Positions 1-6,093 of a stretch of DNA of 9,749 bases are shown one piece after another. The number at the start of each line of letters is the position of its first letter. The first letter of the stretch is position 1. Source of the DNA: Faecalibacterium sp. GTDB taxonomy: Bacteria > Bacillota > Clostridia > Oscillospirales > Ruminococcaceae. The translations under genes were made by a program, and so were the position numbers. The notes beneath the pieces were generated by a model. That model did not search any database. It was not told where the DNA came from and was given only the letters and a program-made list of their open reading frames with translations. The DNA lies in the NCBI GenBank assembly GCA_017483235.1, contig JAFULE010000182.1, positions 1 through 9,749 of the forward strand, written 5' to 3'.

Positions 1-225
1 ATCGCGGGCCATCTGCTGAACATGGCCCCTCCGCTGCTGTGGCAAAGCTTTTTTCTGCCGCCGTCCAGCGTAACCGTGCTGAACACCGAAGAGCAAACCC
101 CCGGCAGTGCGGCCTGTCGCTGCCAGCTGATGGGCGACACCGCCCACCTGCGCGGCAGCGGCGAGCCGGTCAGCGCCATGGGCGCCTTTGGCCCGGTATG
201 TGACGAAAGCCGACCGATTTTTTGA
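1..225 (+). CDS. Histidine phosphatase family protein, C-terminal fragment (5' end outside window)
   Basis: The reading frame is open from base 1 to the TGA at 223-225, giving the last 74 residues of a protein that starts upstream of the window. The fragment resembles the C-terminal part of histidine phosphatases (phosphoglycerate mutase-like fold): an AGHLL helix, then FFLPPSSVTVLNTEE, matching the family pattern of an aromatic/hydrophobic stretch followed by a 'SVTVL' strand, and then QLMGDTAHL, which matches the usual terminal 'l-ND-aHL' strand and turn. Family members remove phosphate from small metabolites or proteins through an N-terminal RHG motif, which cannot be seen here, so neither activity nor substrate can be judged. 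The gene ends just before a strong hairpin terminator and converges on the minus-strand membrane gene. The family call rests on the tail pattern only. Confidence 0.6.
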   Translation: MAGHLLNMAPPLLWQSFFLPPSSVTVLNTEEQTPGSAACRCQLMGDTAHLRGSGEPVSAMGAFGPVCDESRPIF

Positions 226-241
226 CAATCCCTAAACAAAC

Positions 242-284
242 AACCGCCCCATCCGGCTTGCCGGATGGGGCGGTTTTCTGTTTT
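242..284. terminator. Bidirectional rho-independent terminator between convergent genes
   Basis: Perfect inverted repeat: left arm 244-256 (CCGCCCCATCCGG), four-base loop CTTG at 257-260, right arm 261-273. Flanking AA (242-243) and TT (274-275) extend it to 15 pairs. On the plus strand it is followed by TTTTCTGTTTT, ending the phosphatase-like gene. On the minus strand it is followed by TTGTTTGTTT, ending the DUF6056-like gene, whose stop codon is at 283-285. Only 57 bases separate the two stop codons and the hairpin fills most of them. Confidence 0.93.
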
Positions 285-1650
285 ATAAACACATCTGGTA
301 AAGGGAATAGCTCTGAATCAGGCACAGGCCCGCGCACGCCATCGAAAACACAATGTTCCACACCCGGTTATACAATGGCTTTTCGCCCAGCTCGCGCCAG
401 AGGATGCCGCAAGCTGCCACAATACAGAAACTGAAGAACATGCCCGTTCTCCCGCTGGACACCCCTGCGCCGGGGGTAAAGCCGATGGCCGCCTGGGTCA
501 TGCCGCCCAGTGCCATGATCCCCCACACCTGCACACTTGCCCGACTAACACCGAAGGCCGCCAGTACGTTCAGCAGACACAAAGCAAACAGACCGTAGCC
601 CAGCAGCATGGGCAGATAGCTCATCAAAGCGCCGCTGTTGGTAAAGGTGATGTAGCCACGGCCATTGTAGGCGTCGGTGATTGCAGTAAGCTGTGGAACG
701 ACCTGCTGCATCTGATAACGGAACAAACTCAGCGGCAGCAACAGCAAACAGGGCAGCATTCCGATCAGCCGCGCCGGCAGGCTGGCCTTTTTCTTCCACA
801 GTGCCAATGCACTCAGCAGTGCAAACAGATAAAACAGGCTGTCGCGGCCGTATACGTTCGGCGCAATGGCGCCGGATACACCGATCTCGATTTTTTTCAG
901 CAGTGACAGCATGGGGTAATCCAGATAAAATGAAAAGATATCCACCTGTGTGCGCAGCGCATTGCCCGGACAGGTAAAAATAAACAGCATCGATGCTGCG
1001 GCCAGCCCCAGCTGTGCCCAAAGCCCTGCCGGCAGCTTTTTATCCCGGACCGCAATCATTGCGGCACCCATCAGCAGCAGTGCAGCAATCAGAATGGCGG
1101 CCTGCTCCATATTGCAGCCCAACACCAGCGGTACACTGTACAGCACCCAGTGCCAGCCGCTTACGGTCTGGCCGCGCAGGGTGCGAAACACGCCCATCAA
1201 ACCCGCCAGTCCAAACAGCAATGCCCACAGGTAGGTTACGGTTGTAACTACCCACCCGGCCGAGGTCAGGTAGTGCCACTGGTACAAAAACACCAGCATA
1301 CAGATCAGCCGACTGCCGGAAGTGCTGCGCTCCTGCCGTACCGCATAGGCGATCAGCCACGCGAGCAGCGCCACCACCACCGGATTCAGCAGCCGCCATA
1401 CAATCACCGGCGCAGTGGCAAAAATACAAACCAGACCGTTGATCAGCACCCGGCTGGACCAATCGGCATATTCCAGCTTCATTTCGGCAACCAAAGCGGC
1501 GAAATCCAGCGGATGCGCCAGCAGATTACCGTAGTGCCCCGCATCACCCCGAATGTCGGTCAGACACAGATGAAACACCAGCATTGCAGCATACAACACC
1601 GCAAAGGCGCAGGCCGGGCTTTTCAGCCATCGCGCAACTTTATTCTTCAT
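283..1650 (-). CDS. Polytopic membrane protein, DUF6056-like
   Basis: A 455-residue integral membrane protein with about ten or more hydrophobic segments (for example residues 12-30, 72-103, 133-155, 167-200, 208-226, 270-284, 296-310, 343-365, 374-390, 404-416 and 430-447). Signature-like stretches are YADWSSRVLING at 61-72, SAGWVVTTVTYLW at 130-142, NMEQAA at 180-185, CPGNALR at 227-233 and an RTG turn at 401-403. From memory these match the DUF6056 family of bacterial membrane proteins, which look like GT-C glycosyltransferases of the lipid-linked-sugar type; that enzymatic role is inference and no substrate can be named. The ATG (1650-1648) overlaps the stop of the upstream 167-aa gene by four bases (ATGA), with a G-rich stretch (AGGGGGG) about six bases ahead as ribosome binding site, so the two are translationally coupled. 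It ends at the bidirectional terminator. The family name is moderately certain; membrane protein is near certain. Confidence 0.75.
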   Translation of the reverse strand: MKNKVARWLKSPACAFAVLYAAMLVFHLCLTDIRGDAGHYGNLLAHPLDFAALVAEMKLEYADWSSRVLINGLVCIFATAPVIVWRLLNPVVVALLAWLIAYAVRQERSTSGSRLICMLVFLYQWHYLTSAGWVVTTVTYLWALLFGLAGLMGVFRTLRGQTVSGWHWVLYSVPLVLGCNMEQAAILIAALLLMGAAMIAVRDKKLPAGLWAQLGLAAASMLFIFTCPGNALRTQVDIFSFYLDYPMLSLLKKIEIGVSGAIAPNVYGRDSLFYLFALLSALALWKKKASLPARLIGMLPCLLLLPLSLFRYQMQQVVPQLTAITDAYNGRGYITFTNSGALMSYLPMLLGYGLFALCLLNVLAAFGVSRASVQVWGIMALGGMTQAAIGFTPGAGVSSGRTGMFFSFCIVAACGILWRELGEKPLYNRVWNIVFSMACAGLCLIQSYSLYQMCL

Positions 1651-2150
1651 GCCGCGCCCCCCTTCAGCATCTGTCCTGTATGCACCAGAATATTGTGGTG
1701 GTTGGTTTCGTACAGCACACAGATCTCATACCGGGAAAAAGGCGGCGTCAGTTCCTCTGTTCTTACCATGGCAGCAATGCCGCTGTAGCTCTGGTTGATG
1801 CCATCATTCGCCACAGTTTCCAATTCTTCCCGGCAGACCATAGTGGTGGACAGCTGACGATATTCGCCGCTTTGTGTATCGTACAGCGCAACATGATTTT
1901 TCCACCACTGGATCACCTCGCCCGCAATCAGCACATGGCCATCCAGAGTGATCAGCTCCTCATTGCCGCCCTCGGTCAGCTGCCACATCAGCCCTGCCGG
2001 CACCGCTTCGGTATAGACGGTCGCATCCACCGGCCTGCTGCGCTGCACATCGGCCCGCACCAGCAGTGCAAAGCCCAACAGGGCCGCTACCATCAGCGCC
2101 CCTGTTATCAGATAGGCTGTCAGCGGCAAAGGCCGTGTATTCTCCTTCAT
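1647..2150 (-). CDS. Single-pass membrane protein of unknown function
   Basis: 167 residues. A short charged N-terminus (MKENTRPLPL) precedes one hydrophobic helix at about residues 11-31, followed by RADVQRSR, so the helix is an uncleaved anchor or signal sequence with the remaining ~130 residues probably outside the membrane. The soluble part is mixed alpha/beta in appearance (strands around LITLDGHVLIAGEVI and YEICVLYETNHHNILVH), with only one cysteine pair candidate (C107, C144). I do not recognise the family. The start is supported by a GGAGGG site about six bases ahead and a good upstream promoter. It is the first gene of a two-gene operon and overlaps the DUF6056-like gene by four bases, so it is probably an accessory subunit or partner of that membrane protein (inference). 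Confidence 0.8.
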   Translation of the reverse strand: MKENTRPLPLTAYLITGALMVAALLGFALLVRADVQRSRPVDATVYTEAVPAGLMWQLTEGGNEELITLDGHVLIAGEVIQWWKNHVALYDTQSGEYRQLSTTMVCREELETVANDGINQSYSGIAAMVRTEELTPPFSRYEICVLYETNHHNILVHTGQMLKGGAA

Positions 2151-2155
2151 TTTAG

Positions 2156-2169
2156 CCCTCCGTTCCTCC
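2156..2169 (-). promoter_or_regulatory. Tandem ribosome binding sites for the 167-aa membrane protein
   Basis: On the minus strand two GGAGG copies lie four bases apart (2169-2165 and 2161-2157). The proximal one is six bases from the ATG at 2150, an ideal distance. The distal copy is about 14 bases away, too far for direct initiation, and could act as a ribosome standby site (inference). Confidence 0.7.
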
Positions 2170-2211
2170 GCTTCTGTCGTCTATTGCGCACAGAAAACGC
2201 TTACCACTGCA

Positions 2212-2240
2212 ATAATACCCCATTGCCCGTTAAATTTCAA
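2212..2240 (-). promoter_or_regulatory. Sigma-A type promoter for the two-gene membrane operon
   Basis: On the minus strand TTGAAA (2240-2235), a 17-base spacer, then TATTAT (2217-2212). Both boxes are one base from consensus with the ideal spacing. Transcription would begin near 2205, giving a leader of roughly 55 bases before the ATG at 2150. It is back to back with the promoter of the ketopantoate reductase gene. Confidence 0.75.
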
Positions 2241-2262
2241 TGTACCGCCTTCTGCTGCAATA

Positions 2263-2271
2263 TGGTATACT
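2263..2271 (+). promoter_or_regulatory. Extended -10 promoter for the ketopantoate reductase gene
   Basis: TGGTATACT: an extended -10 TG at 2263-2264, one base, then TATACT at 2266-2271. No good -35 box is present at 17 bases (the region near 2243-2248 reads TACCGC), which fits an extended -10 promoter. The predicted start of transcription near 2278 lies after an upstream in-frame ATG at 2240 and so rules that codon out. Confidence 0.65.
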
Positions 2272-2299
2272 GATAAAAACATCGGAAAGGAGCATTGCT

Positions 2300-3208
2300 A
2301 TGGTTCCCATTCGTTCTGCCGCTCTGATCGGATTAGGCGCACTGGGCATTCTGTTCGGCAAGCCTTTGTCAGAGTATCTGGGCAGCGGCTTTACGGTCAT
2401 TGCCGATCCCGCCCGCGCCGCCCGCTACCAAAGCAGCCCCATCACCTGCAACGGCCAGCCGTGCCATTTTGGTTTTACCGCGCCCGAACAGGGCACCCCC
2501 GTTGACCTGATCCTCGTAGCAGTCAAGGCCACCCAACTGGTGCAGGCCGTGCAGGACATCGCCCGTTTTATCGGGCCGGACACGGTGATTCTCAGCGTGC
2601 TGAACGGCATTACCAGCGAAGAGGTACTGGAGGCCGCCTACCCCGGCCACACCCTGTACAGCGTGGCCATTGGGATGGATGCCACCCGTACCGACCGCAC
2701 TCTTGTGTATAAAAACGCCGGAAAAATACAATTTGGAGAAAAAGATGGTCAAATCAGCGCTCGAATGCAGCCGGTGGCCGACCTGCTGACCGCCTGCGGC
2801 ATTGCCAACGACCCCTGCACTGACATTCTGTATAAGCAGTGGAACAAACTGATGATCAACGACGGCCTGAATCAGGCGGCTGCCGCCTATCGCCTGACCT
2901 ACGGCGGGCTGAACGCCAGCGAAGAAGCCCGCGCCCGGCTGCTGACCGCCATGCATGAAACGGTGGTGGTGGCCAATGCCGAGGGCATTGCCCTGCCTGC
3001 CGACGCCCCCGAACGCTGGATCGCCGGCCTGCCCGGGATGAAGCCGGACGGCATGCCCAGCATGCTGCAGGATGTGCTGGCCCGCCGCCCCACCGAAGTG
3101 GAGGAGTTTGCCGGCATTGTGCGCCGCCTTTCCGCAAAGCACGGCCTTGCCACCCCGGCCAACGACTGGTTCTACCACACCATCCGCGCCATCGAAGCCG
3201 CATACTGA
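2300..3208 (+). CDS. panE: 2-dehydropantoate 2-reductase (ketopantoate reductase) family protein
   Basis: 302 residues, the usual length for the family. Ketopantoate reductase uses NAD(P)H to reduce 2-dehydropantoate to pantoate in the cytoplasm, a step to pantothenate and coenzyme A. Visible hallmarks in order: nucleotide-binding GLGALG at 11-16; acidic D36 ending the second strand; VKATQ with K76; LNGITSEE with N102; WNKLMINDGLNQ at 181-192 with the presumed catalytic K183 and N187 and N191; and PSMLQDVLARRPTEVE with S254 and E266. These correspond by pattern to E. coli PanE K72, N98, K176, N180, S244 and E256. The start at 2300 has AGGAG at 2288-2292, seven bases ahead, and follows an extended -10; an ATG at 2240 in frame lies upstream of the promoter and is rejected. 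No panB or panC neighbour is visible, so a related 2-keto acid substrate is possible. A terminator follows. Confidence 0.88.
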   Translation: MVPIRSAALIGLGALGILFGKPLSEYLGSGFTVIADPARAARYQSSPITCNGQPCHFGFTAPEQGTPVDLILVAVKATQLVQAVQDIARFIGPDTVILSVLNGITSEEVLEAAYPGHTLYSVAIGMDATRTDRTLVYKNAGKIQFGEKDGQISARMQPVADLLTACGIANDPCTDILYKQWNKLMINDGLNQAAAAYRLTYGGLNASEEARARLLTAMHETVVVANAEGIALPADAPERWIAGLPGMKPDGMPSMLQDVLARRPTEVEEFAGIVRRLSAKHGLATPANDWFYHTIRAIEAAY

Positions 3209-3215
3209 CCCCACC

Positions 3216-3253
3216 GCCCTGCTGCACCGCCGGTGCTGCAGGGCTTTGATTTG
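3216..3253 (+). terminator. Probable rho-independent terminator after the ketopantoate reductase gene
   Basis: Stem arms 3217-3228 (CCCTGCTGCACC) and 3232-3243 (GGTGCTGCAGGG) around a GCC loop, with one T-T mismatch inside the stem and an extra closing G-C pair at 3216/3244. It is followed by CTTTGATTTG, a modest U-rich tail. It starts eight bases after the stop codon. Confidence 0.7.
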
Positions 3254-3273
3254 TAAAATTTTGCCCGCTTTTC

Positions 3274-3303
3274 TTGCACCAAACCGGGCCGGTGGTATAC
3301 AAT
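3274..3303 (+). promoter_or_regulatory. Promoter of the YesL-like gene
   Basis: TTGCAC at 3274-3279 (-35) and TATACAAT at 3296-3303, which holds overlapping -10 readings TATACA (16-base spacer, preceded by TG at 3293-3294 as an extended -10) and TACAAT (18-base spacer). The leader would be about 25-30 bases with GGAGG at 3324-3328. Confidence 0.65.
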
Positions 3304-3334
3304 AACGGAAATTCATTCCTTTCGGAGGATTGCC

Positions 3335-4111
3335 ATGTCTTTGTTTGGTTTTAATTACACAAAACCCGGCCCCGGGGTGGATAAAAACGCCCCCCGCAAA
3401 AAGGGCCTTGCCCGCACAATCGAACTGTTGGGCCGCGATTTTGGAGATTACTGGAAAGCCGGTTTTCTGTTTGGCCTGTGCTGCCTGCCCGCTGCTTTCT
3501 GTATTTATTCCGCTGCAGCCACCGGCGCGCTGGTGTTTGTGCTTGCCGGCGGTGTGTGCAGTGCGCTGGCCGGCCCGACCCTTACCGCTTTATACGATAC
3601 GGTGCTGCGCACCCTGCGGGACGAGCCGGGCTACTGGTGGCATGTGTACAAACGGGCCTACAAACGCAGCTTCAAGGCGTCCCTGCTGCCGGGCGCCGTT
3701 ACCGGCCTGTTGATCGGACTGGAGGTATACTGTTTTTCTGCCGCTTTGTCCACCGGGCAGTTTTCGGCCGGCATGCTGCTTGCTCTGCTGCTGAGCGTGT
3801 TTGTTCTGACCGCAGTGTGCAGCAGTTTCTGGCCCCAGTTGGCCCTGCTGGAGCTGCCCAACGCCACCCTTCTGCGCAACAGCGTGCTGTTGTTCTTCGC
3901 ATTCTTTCCTCGGGCAGCCCTTGCCGCCATGCTGCAGCTGCTGTACTGGGGGCTGATTGCCCTGTTTGTGCCGGTGTCGCTGCTGCCGTTCTGCGTCACT
4001 GGCTTCTGGCTGCCGGTTCTGGCTGCCGGGCAGGCCATTTATCCTGCGCTGGATAAAAGCTTTTCTATCGAAACTACGCTGGCGCAGCAGCGTGAAACCC
4101 GATCCGAATAA
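3335..4111 (+). CDS. YesL-like (DUF624 superfamily) integral membrane protein
   Basis: 258 residues. A soluble, basic N-terminus (NYTKPGPGVDKNAPRKKG, residues 7-24) is followed by an amphipathic stretch and about six membrane segments at roughly 42-60, 64-85, 117-137, 143-166, 182-200 and 204-233. The layout, the GP motif after the second segment (G80-P81) and the WWHVYKRAYKRSFKASLL cytoplasmic stretch at 101-118 match the YesL/DUF624 family of clostridia and bacilli. Members are often encoded near carbohydrate ABC transporters, but the biochemical role is unknown and no transporter gene is visible here. The start has TCGGAGGAT with GGAGG six to seven bases ahead. It has its own promoter and terminator on both sides, so it appears to be a single-gene transcript. 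Family call moderately strong; function unknown. Confidence 0.82.
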   Translation: MSLFGFNYTKPGPGVDKNAPRKKGLARTIELLGRDFGDYWKAGFLFGLCCLPAAFCIYSAAATGALVFVLAGGVCSALAGPTLTALYDTVLRTLRDEPGYWWHVYKRAYKRSFKASLLPGAVTGLLIGLEVYCFSAALSTGQFSAGMLLALLLSVFVLTAVCSSFWPQLALLELPNATLLRNSVLLFFAFFPRAALAAMLQLLYWGLIALFVPVSLLPFCVTGFWLPVLAAGQAIYPALDKSFSIETTLAQQRETRSE

Positions 4112-4121
4112 TTCCACAACA

Positions 4122-4165
4122 AAAAGCTCCGGATGGACACAGAACCATCCGGAGCTTTTGTTATT
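4122..4165. terminator. Bidirectional rho-independent terminator between YesL-like and dehydratase genes
   Basis: Inverted repeat with arms 4122-4136 (AAAAGCTCCGGATGG) and 4145-4159 (CCATCCGGAGCTTTT) and an eight-base loop. The GC-rich core is 11 pairs. The plus strand continues TTTTGTTATTATT; the minus strand continues TTTTTGTTGTGG. It serves both convergent genes and lies between their stop codons. Confidence 0.93.
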
Positions 4166-6062
4166 ATTCTGCGATTGCTACGGCGCCGTTCACCTCGTCC
4201 GGGTCGCGGAACGAAGGCACCACAGCCTTCATCGCGCGGCGTACCTCGCCGGCTTCCAGCTTGGTACGCCCCTGCTGCACCGCATTGTGCAGCCGCACCA
4301 GCCGCCGCTCTACCTCATCCCGCTGCAGGGGGGTGTCGCGCTCGATAAAGATCATTTCGTTTTCGGTCTTATCCAGCTTTTCGGTTTTGATCAGCAGTTC
4401 CTCGTACAATTTTTCACCGGGGCGCAGGCCGATCTCCACAATATCGATATCCTCATAGGGCCGCATGCCCGAAAGCCGGATCATATTTTCGGCCAGTTCC
4501 AGAATTTTAACCGGCTTGCCCATGTTCAGCACAAACAGCTCGCCCCGCCGGGCCATGGCACCCGCCTGCATCACCAGCTGGCTTGCTTCGGGAATGGTCA
4601 TAAAATAGCGGGTGATCCGTTTGTCGGTCACGGTGACCGGGCCGCCCTTTTCGATCTGCTTCTGGAACAGCGGGATCACCGACCCGTTCGAGCCCAGCAC
4701 GTTACCAAACCGCACTGCCGAAAAGGCAGTAGCACTGTCGGTACGGCACTGGATGATCATTTCGCACATCCGCTTGGTGGCACCCATGATGTTGGTGGGG
4801 TTTACCGCCTTATCGGTAGAAATAAGGATGAACTTTTCCACCCCGTATTTTTCGGCAGCATTGGCGGTATTGTAGGTGCCGAACACATTGTTCTTCACCG
4901 CCTCGCAGCTGCTGTGCTCCATCAGGGGCACATGCTTATGGGCCGCCGCATGAAACACGATCTGCGGCCGGTAATGGCTGAACACCGCATCCAACCGGTC
5001 CGGATCCTGCACCGAGCCGATCTCCACCACCAGGTCCAGTTCGCTTCCATATTTGCGCAGCAGCTCCTGCTGAATGGAATAGGCGTTGTTTTCGTAGTTG
5101 TCAAATACCACGATCCGCTTCGGATTGCACTTGGCAACCTGACGGCACAACTCGCTGCCAATGGAACCGCCGCCACCGGTTACCAGCACCACCCGATCGC
5201 GGTAAAAATCGCGGGTAGTTGCATCGTTTACCTCCACACTGTGGCGGAACAGCAGGTCTTCGATCTTCAGTTCGCGGATCACGCGGCGCTCGCCCGCCCA
5301 GGTATTCTGCCGGTCGCTGAAGGGGAAGTCGTACAGCTTGATCTTGCAGCCGGTTCGGCTGTAAAAATCGTACAGATGCTGGGTGGTGGCGCTGTCAATG
5401 GAGGGCAGGGCAATAAAAATTTCCTGCACCGGCATCCCCTTCAGGGTCTCGATGATCTTTTCGTCCTCGTGATACACCTTCAGGCCGGCGATGCGGCTGC
5501 CCACCTTCTCCTGATCCTTGTCGATGTAGCAGATGGGCCGGTAATGGGATGCACTGCTGCAGGCCAGTTCTTCGGCCAGCAGGGCACCCACCTGCCCGGC
5601 GCCCACAATGGCCACGCCGATCTTGTTCCATTCCATCTCGCTCACATTCATGTGGCGATAGTACTGCTGGTACACAAAGCGGGAGGTCAGACTGAGCACG
5701 TTGAACATGGCCACGATCGAAGCGCTTTGCCAGATGCCCATATACACCACCGGGCGCAGCAGCCAGGTGAAAAAGGCTGCTGCCAAACCACCCAGAATGT
5801 CGGCCGCCACCATGGTCAGATACGCCTTGGTATTGGTATAGCGCCATACATTGGCGTACACCCGCAGCAGGCCGCGGGCCGCAAACAGACACAGCGCAAA
5901 CACGACCGCATTCAGCAGATACTGCCCGGGCGTCAGGATGTGACTGCTGGTAGTGAAAGCTGCCACCACCACCGAAAACAGATATACACACGCAAGCAGG
6001 GCCAGGTCGATAAAAGCCAGCAGCCACTTGCGGCGGTTTCTTACAAAAGATTGATAAACCAT
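4164..6062 (-). CDS. Membrane-bound UDP-N-acetylhexosamine 4,6-dehydratase, CapD/PglF/FlaA1-like polysaccharide biosynthesis protein
   Basis: 632 residues, close to the usual size for the membrane-anchored family. Four hydrophobic segments (about 12-36, 46-67, 82-103, 110-130) precede a first Rossmann domain with GAGQVG at 154-159, then a short-chain dehydrogenase domain with TGGGGSIG at 295-302. The active-site run STDKAVNPTNIMGATK (415-430) has T416, D417 and K418, aligning with PglF Thr-Asp-Lys, and an MxxxK pair (M426, K430) in place of YxxxK, which marks the 4,6-dehydratases. The expected product from UDP-GlcNAc is the 4-keto-6-deoxy sugar, precursor of amino sugars such as bacillosamine or FucNAc used in capsule or glycoprotein glycans. 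The exact sugar is not decidable. The only possible start is the ATG at 6062 (an in-frame TAA lies 24 bases upstream); it has no clear Shine-Dalgarno, only an A/G-rich stretch. It follows pulA by 31 bases and has a double stop, TAATAA. Confidence 0.92.
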   Translation of the reverse strand: MVYQSFVRNRRKWLLAFIDLALLACVYLFSVVVAAFTTSSHILTPGQYLLNAVVFALCLFAARGLLRVYANVWRYTNTKAYLTMVAADILGGLAAAFFTWLLRPVVYMGIWQSASIVAMFNVLSLTSRFVYQQYYRHMNVSEMEWNKIGVAIVGAGQVGALLAEELACSSASHYRPICYIDKDQEKVGSRIAGLKVYHEDEKIIETLKGMPVQEIFIALPSIDSATTQHLYDFYSRTGCKIKLYDFPFSDRQNTWAGERRVIRELKIEDLLFRHSVEVNDATTRDFYRDRVVLVTGGGGSIGSELCRQVAKCNPKRIVVFDNYENNAYSIQQELLRKYGSELDLVVEIGSVQDPDRLDAVFSHYRPQIVFHAAAHKHVPLMEHSSCEAVKNNVFGTYNTANAAEKYGVEKFILISTDKAVNPTNIMGATKRMCEMIIQCRTDSATAFSAVRFGNVLGSNGSVIPLFQKQIEKGGPVTVTDKRITRYFMTIPEASQLVMQAGAMARRGELFVLNMGKPVKILELAENMIRLSGMRPYEDIDIVEIGLRPGEKLYEELLIKTEKLDKTENEMIFIERDTPLQRDEVERRLVRLHNAVQQGRTKLEAGEVRRAMKAVVPSFRDPDEVNGAVAIAE

Positions 6063-6093
6063 TACAACGTCTTTTTCTTTCTGTTATTCCTGC

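Noticed and set aside
2240..2299. Upstream in-frame ATG at 2240 as start of the ketopantoate reductase
   Set aside because: It lies before the extended -10 at 2263-2271, has no ribosome binding site, and would put 20 extra residues before the Rossmann motif, which normally begins near the N-terminus.
2369..3316. 315-aa minus-strand open frame opposite the ketopantoate reductase
   Set aside because: Shadow frame; runs through the terminator and promoter of the next gene and shows no recognisable motif.
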